Of a stretch of 64,000 nt of DNA, positions 23,731-35,698 are shown piece after piece; within the stretch, counting starts at the first letter, position 1, and the number at the start of each line of letters is the position of its first letter. The notes below the pieces were generated by a model that had not been told where the DNA came from, did no database searches, and saw nothing but the letters and a program-made list of their open reading frames with translations. The position numbers and the translations under genes are program-made. The stretch comes from Epiperipatus broadwayi (Eukaryota > Onychophora > Udeonychophora > Euonychophora > Peripatidae), in contig JAQFVV010012419.1 in NCBI GenBank assembly GCA_028023455.1, positions 434,001-498,000 of the forward strand, written 5' to 3'.

Positions 23731-26700
23731 CAGATAAGTGAGCTGAAAACAGAATATATTATAACCTTAAGAACCTGTGACACAAAACTGTGAAGATAAA
23801 TATTTTGATTGGAGATATATGTTCAACCCACAAACAATAATTTATGTATAAATGTAACCATTTATTATATTATTAAATTGCATTTTTATTACCTATTCCT
23901 TTTATTCAAATCATTATTTTGCCCATTTCAGATCCCACAATTTATTAGATCATAATTTCCAACATTGCTGGATGAGGTTTAAGCAGAGGTTTCAAAACAA
24001 TGATAAATTTAGTATTGATTAGTCAGCCTTTTGTAGCCATAAGTATACTACTAGTCCTTATGACCATTTACTTAATTCATACCATTATGTCATCAATGTT
24101 TTAGAGTTCTCATGTTTCTCTGTTGTGTCTCTGGGTGAGGAATTGAATAATTCATCTGTATCATTGGGAATGTTGTTCATAATGTTATAAATCTAGGGAA
24201 TGGGCAAATTTCTCCTGATCTGTGTATCTCAGGTATAACTAGATTCAAAATATTTTACCTCAGATTGTTGATCTTGTTGGATGGACATATTAATTATGAC
24301 CAGTACAGGTTTTTTTCTCCCAGGCTTGGTGCTGCAACATGGGTCTTCAGGATAATTCACCCACATACTTGAGCAATGGCAAAATGTATTTTAATATATA
24401 AAATCCATATAATATGAATGATGATAGTATTATGTAATTTTTGTTATATTATATATACAGTGTATCTTCAACCTGCATAACAATTGTGTATGCATTAGAC
24501 TTTAATACCTCAGATGTTCAATTTGTTTGAGTGTTTGTTACAAATTTTTTTTAAAATATACTTATGGTACATGTATAATCTAGGGAACATCCCAGATATT
24601 ATTATGTACTTTCAAATCACTGTGCATTGGTATGGCACTCCAATATTCATAATTCTCACAAGTAATAGATTTGTGTAGATTTAATTATTATTAATATGAC
24701 ATTTTATTTTTCCATTTGACTTAGAAATCATTTTATATATGATCATATGTTCGCATGTGTGTGCACGGTTGTAAACTATTTACCAAAGTTGTATTTTGTT
24801 TTTCTATCGGTTTTGTTTTGGTGCCATATGTTAAAGGTAGATGAAGAATTGAGAATTTGTCTGCTTATAGATTTGTTTATATATGAAATGCGTTGTGTAC
24901 ATTTGGATGAAGAAGCGATGAAGGGATGATTTTGTTATGTGGATTGAGTAATTCTCTCCTTGATTACCTACTTGTTAAATCATGGGCGGTTGTGTATTTT
25001 CTAACAACATGTGATGAGATATGTGTATTAAGTGAAGTGGCAAATGCTCCATTTATAGATGATAAGTCGGCAGAGTTCTGCAATATTTGTGTCCTAAAAG
25101 TTGGTAGATATTTATTGAAGAATTAAGTTTGAATTTGGAGATTTTGGTTAATCCTCATGCGTGTATACGTGAATATTTATTGTTACTCCCCTCTCCTTCT
25201 TCGTTCGGGCATAATTATCATCAGGTAATATATGTTGGTTATATCAAATAAATGTTTTATGGATTTCGATAAAATGCTTGAAATAAGATTAAGTTAAAGA
25301 TTAGCTTGCTGCACCATCCGTATTCCGATAGAGATATAATTAATAAATGCTTTGTGTTATGATCTTATAAATGCACACACATTTGGAAATATGGTTCAAT
25401 TAAAGATATAGAGAGAAACCATCATTCGAATTGTGAGTTCTGAGTAATTTGACAGATTATGGTACATATTGTCATTATTATCATTATTATCATTATTAAT
25501 TCATCCTCCCAATATGAGCATAATAGAATATTATAGAAATTACCTTATTTAAAGCTAATTTGATAAAGTCAGTATTAAGTTTCATATTATAGATATAGAT
25601 TTGTAGGCATACAGAAATTTTACTTTATATAATGCAAAAGTAATAAACCTGTGACTTGGATTTATATAGCAAATATTAACTTATAGTTATCCAGAAATAA
25701 TTTTATAGCATCAGCTGACTCTTTGATACTGTTTGTCTTGGCTTATTAAGAGCACATGTGAGAATAGATGTATTAACATTGGAATGTAAATATATAATTT
25801 CTTTTTATTGTTTATTGTCGGTAAATGAGCAAATAAAGTAATAAATGTAATTAAGATAATAAATAGGAAGAAGTGTCTTCAAATACTAAGTGTGCAAATT
25901 ATATAATTAATGTTATTTAATTAAGTATGTGTTTAATGTAAAGGTAATGTTAAAATCATCATCAATGTGTTGTAAAATAATGTTTTCTTGTAATAAATGT
26001 TTTGTTGAAATAAGATCCCTTCTGAACTGTTCTATCATATACGTTCGATTGACCATTTCCACATACACATACGTTCAATATAATATAACTATATAATTTA
26101 TTACTTTGCCAGCATATGCCATTTATGTAAACAGTACAGATTTAACAGATCTCAACATTGCAATGCCAAAATATGCTTTTACCTTGCTTAGAATAGATAG
26201 TGATGAGAGGCAAAAGGTATCCAATCCTCATCATTGTCTATACTTTATTTATTGTAATGATTATCAATTTCACAATAGCCCTTATTACTTAATAGATGTT
26301 TATAATATAGTTAAATCCAAGTTATATAATTGTCATTTATAAATGCTTCTATCTTTCCCATATGCATCCTATATGATCACCATACCCTATAACCCCCAAC
26401 TGAGCTAAGCCATAGAGTAGTAGCAGCATATGAGTCTTATCGATAGGTAGAGACACAATGAATTATAAATTTATTCTATCTCGCAGATTGGTGCTGGGAC
26501 GTTTATTTGTACATAAAGTGATAGGTGAAGAGACCAGAGGTTACAATATGTATATATTTTTTACTTTTATTGTCAGTCTTACAAAACAATGCCCCTTACT
26601 ATTTATTTAACACTAAGTTCGCAAATCAATCTAAAAGAAAAATGCTATTTAACTATTTATTTATGTCACAAGATTTATTTTAATATTTAAAAAAAAATTA

Positions 26701-27039
26701 ATACTGAAAGGAAATGCTATTTACTGTTTATTAATGATTTCATGTGAAAAAGGTGAATCCTCTTATACCAAACCATCCCAACAATCCATGTCATAACTCA
26801 ACAAAAAGTGATCGCCATCTATTAAATCTTGTCTCCTACACCTGAAATCTTTCTCAACCATCTAAACAAAATCTTACATGGGCTTTAAAATCACAGCCCT
26901 ACATTGGTTGTGCTAAAATTTGAAGTGTGTAATGGTCACTCAATCCATATCTGACCACAGAGGGAGCCAATAGACCACTAAGTATCTGAATACGGAGATT
27001 TACATGTGAATAAGACAGAGAGCTAAGTTAAATTTTAAT
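23731..27039. other. Intergenic stretch; two short open frames, no recognised gene
   Basis: Two overlapping frames at 24,747-24,929 and 24,926-25,126 encode 60 and 66 residues with normal-looking composition (several Cys, EEL, DEEA) but match no family I know. AATAAA signals follow at about 25,836 and 25,994, so this could be the end of an unknown transcript. The frames are in different phases and I do not call a gene. ATTATC-type short repeats occur at about 25,470-25,498. Confidence 0.4.
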
Positions 27040-27280
27040 TTTTTTTTTTTTTTTACTTTGTTGTTAGTTACATATGAAATTGATTTTTTGAAAGCAGCAC
27101 ACTAATTATTGTGTAATTATTGTGTAAGAAAGTATAAATTGTGATCGAGAGAGTGGGTTATTTGAAAGATTGAAAATTTTTGTGTTTAACTGTTTGAAAT
27201 GTTTTCATTCACCATTTTAAGTATAGAAGTTTTTTTTTAAAAAAAAAGTTGCTCTTGTTGAATGTGTATTAGCATAAGGA

Positions 27281-27739
27281 TATTTATAAAAAAGTTGTAT
27301 GTAAGTTTAATTTGTTTTAGTTAAGTTTGTTACTGAAGGTTTTTTTAAATTTTAAAATAGACATTTATTTTGAGAAAAAAGGCAATGTTTGGGAGGTCTA
27401 ATGTTGAATAACACATGGGTATAGTTGATCAGATTTGAGAAAAAGTAAAAAAGTTTTTTTATTTTTCTGTATAAGGGTGTTTGAAGAATAGGAGAGGTAT
27501 TATAAAGAGGTATTTATAAAAAAGTTGTATGTAAATTTAATTTGTTTAGGTTAAGTTTGTTACTGAATGTTTTTTTAAATTTTAAAATAGACATTTATTT
27601 TGAAAAAAAGCAACACTTGGGAGGCCGAGGCCTAAGGTTAGAAAACATGTGGTTACAGTTTGATCAGCTTTGGGAAAAAGTAAAAAAGTTTTTTTTTTCT
27701 GTATAAGGGTGTTTGAAGAATAGGAGAGGTATTATAAAG
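27281..27739 (+). promoter_or_regulatory. Two 230-bp tandem units in the LINE 5' region
   Basis: TATTTATAAAAAAGTTGTAT begins at 27,281 and again at 27,511, and the sequence that follows is similar through GAATAGGAGAGGTATTATAAAG, giving a 230-base period. Coding begins at about 27,775, right after the second unit. Monomer arrays in this position act as promoters in several LINE families; that role here is an inference. Confidence 0.75.
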
Positions 27740-27774
27740 TCAAATATAGAATAGGTGACTTGAAAAATAAGAAT

Positions 27775-28767
27775 ATGGATTGCATTTTTATCGCACAATG
27801 TATATATGATCAGCAGAAAGGAATTAGGTGAACACTTGTAGAGTGTACAGTGTGTGCTGAGGTGTATCATTTGAAACGTTTGAATGAGAATAGGAAGGAT
27901 GTAACAGGTTTTTGGTTATGTAGTCAGTGTGTAAATGTGATTAAAGAGGTAAGAAAGTGGTTTCTAATTGTAGGTAGTCTAGAGAGAGAGTCAGAGAAGA
28001 AGGAGTAAAATTAAGTTAAGGAAGGTAGGACAGAGTATGGTTTTAGTGCAGTGCCAGGAAATATGGGTGGAGAAAGTAGTAATGCAATGGAGATGGTTAG
28101 TCAGAAAATAAGTAAGATAGAGGAAGAAGTGAAGGATGTAGAAGTAAAATTAAAATTGTTAGAGATGAAGTGTGACGAGATAAAGGAATTATTGCATAGA
28201 AATGATAAGGAAGAAATGGATAAGGAGGTCCAAAAGATGGTAGAAAAGGTTACAGATGGAGTAGAAAAAGTAGACTAAGAGACAGTATTGATAGGAGATT
28301 CACTAATAAGAGAATGTGGGGATATAATTGCAAAGGAAAATAGAAGCAGGTATGTTAGAGTATGTTGGCCTGGAGCAAAAATTAGGGATGTAACAGATAA
28401 AGTAAGAAAGCAAGGTGGTAGAGATGTGTATGTTATGGTAGGGACTAACAATTTGTTAGAGCCATCAGAGAGAGTAATGGATGAGTATGTAGAATTGATT
28501 AGGAATTTGAGGGAGATTAAAGGAAGAGTATGGGTAGTTGGAGTATCACCAAGATTTGATAAGAGGCATTTGTTAGATAGGGTATGTTCTATAAATGAGA
28601 GAGTGAAAAAATTGTATGAGAGAAATAATGTTGTGTTTGTGGATGTATGGGATTGGTTTATTGGAAGGAGGGAGTTATATAGTAAAGATGGATTGTACTT
28701 AGGAAAACAAGGCAGTGAAGTTTTAGGGAGTCTGATATTTAAAGAATATAATTTGGGAAACATTTAA
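27775..28767 (+). pseudogene. CR1-like ORF1: PHD-like finger, coiled coil, SGNH esterase
   Basis: One frame runs from the ATG at 27,775 to 28,767 with in-frame stops at 27,829 and 28,276 and two near 28,006-28,013. The first part has Cys pairs and a His in a PHD-like order (CTVCAEVYH then FWLCSQC), lacking one expected Cys. A Lys/Glu-rich coiled coil follows at 28,051-28,278. The esterase is continuous from 28,288: block I GDS in MIGDSLIRECG, block III GTNN in VMVGTNN, and block V DGLYLGKQG, where the catalytic His is replaced by Tyr (TAC for CAC). The role of the esterase in CR1 elements is not settled; membrane or lipid interaction has been proposed. Confidence 0.82.
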
Positions 28768-28980
28768 AGGGGGTGGGCTTTTAAATTGTAATATTATCAA
28801 AAAAAAGAAGAATGGATGGGATATAAGAAATAAGCAAAAGATGGTTGATTTAGATATAAGTGTAGATGTGGAGAGGGAATGGTTCTGTAAGATTAATGGT
28901 AAGAAAGTTTGTTATAAATGTAATGGAGAAGAAAGAATTAAAAGAATTTATAAAAGAGTAGTTAGGAAAAAAAAATTGTT

Positions 28981-31900
28981 AAAATTGGGTTTTTGAATAT
29001 GCAAGGTGGTAAGAGACCAGAAAAGTGGCTGAAATTAAATAAAGCAATTGAAAATGAAGAGCTTGAGGTATTAGCAGTAGTGGAAACTCATCTAAGAGAA
29101 GAAGTACCTATTTTTGAAGAGGTGGTATAGCAGGGTATAAACAGAAAAAAAAGAGGTGGTGGTATAGGTGTTATATTGAAAAAATATTTAAATATTGTTA
29201 AATGTCAAGGCCATTTGTGGTTTGAAATAAAATTGGGTAGACAAGAATGGATGGTGGCTGTAGTGTATATAGCCACTGGAGATAGTCAAACTGTAATGGA
29301 GTGGAAAAGTAGTATATATGAATGCCTAGTTAAGGATATACAGAGGTTTAATGAAAAGGGGAAGAGAATAATGGTTATAGGGGATATGAATGGACATATT
29401 GAAGAAATTGGTGATGTAGATAATAAGAATGGTCAGTTTTTAAAGGAATTTTGTCAAAGAGTAAATTTGAGCATTGGGAATTTATCAAATATGTATGAGG
29501 GACAATACACATGGTCTAACAATAATGTATTTCACACAATAGATTATGTATTGGTAGAGAAAGAGGGAATGAATAAAATACAGAAAATTAAGGTGTTTGA
29601 TAATGAAAAGAGAGTATATAATAGTGATCATAACTTTATTGTAATAGAAATGGTTAGTAATGTGATGGAGGATAGAAATAAAGATAGAAACAATAGTGAA
29701 AGATGTGGATGGAGAGTGAATGATAAGAATAAGTTGGAAGAGTATAAAATAAAAGTTGAAGAAACCATGGAGCAGTTGTTTGGGGATGAATATAAGAACT
29801 GGTGTGGTGAAATAGAAAAAGCGGCAAATAGGGTTTTAGTTGAGAATATGCAGAGGAATAAAAGTAATAAAAAATGAGAGTTAGTAAAAGTGTAAAAGAG
29901 AGAAAAAAAGCATGCAGAGAATATAAGTGTGCTATTAAGAATAAAGAAAGTGAAAACGATATTAATGCTAAATGGGGAAAGTACTTAGAAAAGAAGAAGT
30001 TGGCTAAAATGGATAATTATAGAGAGAGGATGAAGTTAAATAGTAAATTGTTGGAGGATATTAATAAAAGTGGAAGAGATGGGAGTAAAAAATTTTGGAA
30101 TTACATTAAAAGGAGAAATGTAGGGAAAAGAGAGATAGTATTAATAAATGATGAGGGAATAGAGTGTAGCTCTAGAGAAGAAGTAGAGGGAATCTTAAAT
30201 AGATATGTAATGGATATAGAAAAGATGTTAGATGTGAAGAAATTAGTGATAGAAAACATGAAAGCAGGTAGTAATGGGAATATTAGGTTCACAAAAAATG
30301 AACTGAATGAGGCTGGAAAAAGATTGAAAAGTGGAAATGTGAGAGGTTTAGATGAATGGGCAGCAGAGATGGTAATGAATTTAGGGTATATGGCAAAAGC
30401 AAAGTTATTATCATGTTTTAATAAGATGGCACAGAAGAGAGTTTTTCCGGGTAGTTGGAGTAATACAAGAATAAGGTTATTATTTAAAGGAAAGGGTAAG
30501 GATCATAGAAAGTTAAATAATTATAGACCAATAGCGGTAACATCAGTTTTATATAAAGTTTTCTCATATATGGTAGCTGGAAGAGTTGTAAAATGAATGG
30601 AAGAGAATAATGTACTGGGGGAAATGCAAGAAGGTTTTAGGTCAGATAGGCATATAGGAGATAGTTTGTTTGTAGTTACACAACTTATAGAGATGAGTAG
30701 GAATTCAGGTAGATTGTTATATATGAGTTTTATAGGTATAGAGAAAGCATATGATATAGTAAATAGAAATAGATTATGGGTAAGGTTAGCCAATTTGGGA
30801 ATGGATGAAGGTTTAGTAAATATTATTAAGAAATTATATGAAAATAATTATTATACTTACCAATTAGGGGATATAGAATCAGTTAAAGTTAAAAATGGGG
30901 TGGGATTAAGGCTAGGATGCCCTATGCCACCTATTTAGTTTTTGTTGTTTTTGAGTGAAATGGAGAAAGCAATAGAAAGACTAGGAAGAGGGGTAGCAAT
31001 ACCGTTAAGAGGGGGCAAGGGAGTATATACTTTGTCTGGTCTTTTTTTGCGGATAATATCTTTTTGTGTGCAGAAAGAAGAGAAGATATGGAAATTATGT
31101 TGAGGACATGTGCAAGGGTGGGTAAAGAGATGGGGATTAAATTTAGTGAAGAAAATTCAAATATAATGATGGTTAATACTGGGGAAAAAGAAGATGTAGA
31201 ATTTTTATTGGGGGATATAAAGTTAAGTGCGGTGGATAGATATAGGTATTTGGGAATTATCTTATGTAATCAGGAAAATTGCTTGGATGAATGGAAGAAA
31301 AAATTGGTAAATGAAGCAAAGAAAAGAAAGGTTTGATAAAGAAACTAACAGTATTTTCATATGATAAATATGATGTAGCTAGAATTGTATGGAAGGGAGT
31401 TGCAGCAGCAGGGTCAACATATGGTAATGATGCATTATGTGTTAGTAAAAGGGTTTTAGATTATTTAGAGAAAGTACAAAAGGAAGTAGAAAGACGTGCA
31501 TTAGATGCAGAGATGTGGACAGCAAAGGAGGCAATTCAAGAACAAATGGGATGGTCAAGTTTTATATGAGAGATGCAAAAAGTAAAATGAAAATGTTTGG
31601 TAGGTTGCAGTTTATGAATAGTAAAAGAATAACCAAAATAGTGTTTAATTGGGTTATGAGTAAAGGGCAGGTAACACGATGGGTGAGAAAGTTAATGTGG
31701 TCTGCAAAAGATTTGGATAAAGAATTTATATCAGTATACTTGTATAAAAGGTGGTATGATTGTGTTAGGAGGATTGTTGAGAGATATAGTGGTAAGGAAT
31801 GGGATAAAAGAATAGAAGCATTAATAAAACATAGGGAATTGGAGAGATGGAGAACTAGTATGGAAGTTAAGAAGAGTTTAAATATATATAGAAATAAATG

Positions 31901-32030
31901 GAATATTGGATGCGAGTTAATTTATGATAATAGTAAGGAAAGTAGTTTATTGTTTAAGGCTCGAACGGGATCTTTAGCAACAAGAGAATATACATGTAAA
32001 TGGAAAACTATGGGTGATTTAGTGTGAAAA
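28981..32030 (+). pseudogene. CR1-like ORF2: endonuclease and reverse transcriptase, heavily broken
   Basis: The endonuclease starts with KIGFLNMQGG, has ETHLRE, GGGIGVIL, GDMNGHIEE, YTWSNNNVFHTIDYVLV and ends at SDHNFIVIE. There is a TAG at 29,128. A frameshift near 29,872 leads to the RT: NNYRPIAVTSVLYK, LGEMQEGFRSDR after a TGA at 30,594, YMSFIGIEKAYD where the usual first Asp is Gly, LRLGCPMPP, a TAG at 30,936, and after another frameshift FFADNIF, where FADD has become FADN. The C-terminal part (about 31,340-32,090) has LFKARTGSLATREY and LCKEGIENIRHLL. It is plainly inactive. The purine-rich coding strand makes the opposite strand appear open in places. Confidence 0.85.
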
Positions 32031-32390
32031 TTGTGTAAGGAAGGTATAGAAAATATTAGGCATCTGTTGATTTAATGTAAATGTTTGCAAGCAGAAAGGG
32101 TAGCAGATAATGAAGTTATGGGAGAATAGGTATGAACAAAGTGACTACACAGAAAGTGAATTATTAGTCTTTATGCTGGGTTTGTGAAAAGATAAGGGGG
32201 ATTTAGATTTAAAGGCCATAAAGTTGACAAAGATTATGTTGTGGAAATGGGATGGGGCAGAATATGGGGAGACTTAGAGTGGGGAATGGAAATAAAGTGG
32301 CTAACAGGTTTATCTGGGCATAATTGTGGAGATATTCTTGACTTCGTTTAAGGAGAAGCCAAAATACATCACATCACATGAAAAATTTAT

Positions 32391-34208
32391 TTATTGTGAT
32401 CAAAAATGGATGAGGAGATGGTTTGTGACGACTAGACTCATGGGGACACAAGAAATCTTAAAGATTTTTCAGACTATTGAGAAATAAAAGCATTAAGACA
32501 AATGTCAGTCAAATTAAGTTTAAACCATTTGTAAATTTTATTACAATCAGGGGCTTTGAGACACATAGAATAAAGAAATCTAACCATGAGTAAAAAGTTT
32601 GACTTAGATTTGATTATGCATATTTATCAGAGAGTGCACATGAGTACAGCAAACATGAAAACATTCAACATTTGGGCAGTAAAATGAAAAATGGATTGGA
32701 TAATATCTTCCTGCTGGGGATTTATAAAATTACAAAAGACAGCAACTCTAGTTTCCAGATTCATAGATCTGGAAACAATTACAGTCTTATAGGAAATCAA
32801 TGAAACCCGTGTGGACAATCGATCAGTAGCTTATTAACTAATGACATCATAACACTGCAGGACTGCTGCATGTTATACTGCATTTAAAGCAAATAGGGTT
32901 GATTTCACATACAAAACAAAAATATATATGATTACAATCTTAAGTAATTTAGAAGGAAATCTCTCATTTCAAAAAATAAGAATAAAGATGATAAACCACC
33001 AGCCAAAAGATTTGAGGTTTGCATGAACCGCAAACTGAATGTATTTAAAATTAATTATCATACAATGAAAACTAAGGACAGGTGAGCAAATAAAAAATTA
33101 TGAAAACTGCCAAAGCATTTAGCAATTCTTAGTGAAATAAACAGAAGAAATATTAGGAATATAGCATATAATCTCACAACACACTTTCTGATAACTCAAA
33201 TAGAAAAGAAATGTGGACTCTTAAAACTAAGATTCCAATGGCTACAATAAATCCAACAAAAGCAAACAGAGTACCTGTTCTAAATATTTAATTTTAATAA
33301 ACAAGTAACATAGTAAAATAACTTAGTTTTAAGATTAATCTAAGACTAAAATTTCTACCCTTGAAAGAATAAAAGAAACATGTTACCTCAAGATATAAAT
33401 TCAAAATTGGCTGATGTCTTCCAGTGGCATATATAGCATTCACTCCATGGTGAACTCCGGTAAAGACTTTAGGTTTCAATTTTGTTGAGAAGACAGGAGG
33501 CAATGCTGGCTCAGTTTCTGTATATGTTTTAAGGCATATTTAGTGAAATGATTTGGCTCCAAGATATGACTTGTGTTGGTCTATCCAGACATGGTGAAAA
33601 TTCTATTGAAACAGTTCTTCCTTGAATATAGTTTTGTCATAGAAGCAATTCAAACAGTCTTTAAATTGGTGTACAAATGTGGCCTCCAACTAACTAGCAG
33701 TGGCAATAATCATAGCTGGCAAAATTTCCCATCTGCAATCCCAGGTCTTCTTTTAAACAAAAACCTCTTATCTTTCCCTAAATATTTTTTTTAAGTAGAG
33801 GTTTTTTCAACAGGGCAACCTTATCTTAGTCTTAGTCTTAATTAAAGATTTTCTCCAGGGTAAATTTTATTTATAATTAATTCAAAAATATTTAAAAACA
33901 AGTCTCAGCTTAGAAAAAAAAAATATTAGAAATTAATTATAATCACAATTAGAATAAAATTAAAAGTTTGTTTGCCATTAATCGCTCTCAAAAAAAACAA
34001 GGTAAAAGAAAACTATCTTAGAATTAAAATCTATTAAAAAAAATAGAAATGACCAAATTTTAAAGAATTAAGTATGTGTGTCATTACACGTAGTTTTATA
34101 AACAAACTTTTACATAGCTTTCTTTTTAAAATTTAATAAAACCAAAAGTTGGTTTTATTATTATTATTTATTACTTTCAAAAATTAAAACTTTATTTACA
34201 CATTAGAG
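32391..34208. other. Intergenic stretch with one possible host exon
   Basis: The sequence is AT-rich and mostly noncoding. The one segment that stands out is the candidate exon at 33,387-33,517 on the minus strand, described separately. A TCCAGATTCATAGATCTGGA palindrome lies near 32,754-32,773. Confidence 0.45.
33387..33517 (-). CDS. Possible internal exon, Ig-like (I-set) N-terminal part
   Basis: On the minus strand, 131 bases are flanked by an AG acceptor (CATATACAG) and a GT donor (GAG|GTAACA). The frame is open across the exon, 2 + 43x3 bases. The peptide contains TEPALPPVFSTKLKPKVFTG followed by ATGRHQPILNLYLE. The PPVF..KLKP..G..ATG..QP pattern resembles the first strands of I-set immunoglobulin domains in titin/twitchin-type muscle proteins. 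The usual Cys before ATG and the Trp of strand C are missing, and the polypyrimidine tract before the acceptor is weak. It may be a real exon of a host gene, a decayed one, or chance. Confidence 0.28.
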
Positions 34209-34620
34209 TGGTACCTTTCTCCACTACCAAAGGGATTACAACATCAACCCCTTTGTCCCCTATGTAACAAACAGGGGGAGTCAATTGGCAACATTCTGGA
34301 TCAATGCGATCCATGGACTTATCTCCGTAATATAGCATTAGACCAGATAAATGTCAATGACCCAGCTAACATTTCTCTTAATGCAGCAATTAAAAAGGGT
34401 CAATTCAGAACAATAAGACTGGCCACTTTCATTAACTTCTCAATTTGGACTGCCAGATGTAGCATGATATTTGATCATGGCTGTGATGACTCGATGGTTA
34501 ATCTATTTATTAAATCCCTCTACAAGATAAAAGATAAGGATCAATAAACTTGTCAGACTTGGCTAATTGACTAAACCTGGAGCCAGATGAGGCTAGAGTC
34601 CTAATTCATATATTATTATT
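34209..34620 (+). pseudogene. LINE ORF2 C-terminal fragment, Tx1-like
   Basis: The frame ending at the TAA at 34,545-34,547 encodes PLCPLCNKQGESIGNILDQC, then QFRTIRLATFINFSIWTARC, SMIFDHGCDD and LFIKSLYKIKDKDQ. This aligns by eye with the end of the element at 7.1-7.5 kb (RLSIFITFSLWLTRCRLIFG and VFIKLLDQVKQRD). The CX2CX8HX4C motif has Asn in place of the His. The copy is 5'-truncated and too short for the list of longer frames. A short 3' tail follows. Confidence 0.8.
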
Positions 34621-34714
34621 TTTTTAAGTGACATTTGACAAAGATAAACTATCTGGCTCAATATAAATATGCTCTAAACTTAAATGATTCACTTAAGTTT
34701 TTTAAATTCTTACT

Positions 34715-34828
34715 GGCAGGGGAGTGCACTGAGATTTATAATATTTAAGAAGTAGCACATTATCAGAGGTTGTCTTCCACTTTAATAATTTCAAATTTTT
34801 CAGGACTTTATAATAATAGCTTTACATT
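34715..34828 (+). repeat. Fragment of Tigger-like MITE
   Basis: The run AGTAGCACATTATCAGAGG..CTTTAATAATTT..TTTCAG.ACTTTATAATAATA matches the internal part of the MITE at 46.7-46.8 kb (AGTAATAGCACATTATTGGA..TTTTCAGTGCTTTATAATAGTA). No terminal repeats are present. Confidence 0.65.
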
Positions 34829-35014
34829 TATGTCACATAAGTTTTGACATACATGGTTAAAAATTAGACAATGTCTTTTTCCTGTGATAGGTTAATAAAC
34901 AAACAAAATTAAAAGCATGTATTTGTACAATTTAATATTTGAATATAACATCAGCAATCAATATACTCAAGCCCTTATTTAAGCATGGTCAGTGAGAATT
35001 GGTGCTTCTTAGAT

Positions 35015-35130
35015 TCTTACTGACAGGTCAGTGTCCAGAGATTTATAATGTTTAAGAAATAGTGCATTATCAGAGGCTGACTTGCACTTTAATAATTTTA
35101 AAATTTTCAGTGCTTTATAATAATAAATTA
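35015..35130 (+). repeat. Second fragment of Tigger-like MITE
   Basis: This repeats the preceding fragment about 300 bases later, with the leading TTAGATTCTTACTG, CATTATCAGAGGCTGACTT and TTTTCAGTGCTTTATAATAA. The two copies may be a local duplication. Confidence 0.65.
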
Positions 35131-35698
35131 ACAAAATAATACAAATTTTATGATTATACTATAATTCAGTGATTATTAAGAGTAAATCCAAGGTTTTATG
35201 GACATCAATTTGTATAGAAGCTAGTTAATAAATTATTATAATAAAATTTTATATAATCATCAAGATTAAACAATTCTGGTCATTCTTTAGTACTAATATA
35301 AATTTTAGTACATAATCATAAAAGCATTATTTTATGAATGGATGCCAATGTATATTATGATTTAAAATAGCTGTTATAATACATTATTTATATTGTGTTG
35401 TCATCCAATCAAGTTATATTTATTTAATATATAAATATTATTAATAAATTTATAACTTCATTCAATACAGATTTTGAATTACTTCATTAATAGAGTTTAA
35501 TTAAACTTTTCTCATTTTATTCCGTTACAAATTTGGTCTTTCTTGGTTTATGTAGACATATTTTAGCAAGCCTATTTATATTATTGCATATGTGTTGTAC
35601 AATTTATACTATTACAGATTTTTACTTTATACAGTTCATGGGGCATATAAGAATTAACTCCCATTTGATCATTTTTATACCATTATAATATATATATA
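35131..35698. other. AT-rich stretch
   Basis: No gene or repeat beyond short AT runs is recognised here. Confidence 0.5.

Larger units (their letters stand above)
27040..32390 (+). mobile_element. CR1-like LINE with PHD and esterase ORF1, decayed full-length copy
   Basis: The plus strand carries, in order, two 230-bp 5' tandem units, a PHD-like zinc finger, a coiled-coil segment, an SGNH-esterase domain, an apurinic-type endonuclease, a reverse transcriptase and a C-terminal Cys/His segment. A PHD finger plus esterase in ORF1 is the known arrangement of CR1-like elements. The 3' end is probably the CATCACATCACATGA run near 32,370-32,385. The coding strand is unusually purine-rich throughout. 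Multiple stops, frameshifts and changed catalytic residues show that it is dead. The 5' start is an estimate. Confidence 0.85.

Noticed and set aside
28275-28763. Minus-strand 162-residue frame opposite the esterase
   Set aside because: It is a shadow of the plus-strand esterase frame, caused by the purine-rich coding strand.
32627-32818. 63-residue minus-strand frame near 32.7 kb as an exon
   Set aside because: It has no protein motif or good splice signals and it contains a short palindrome.
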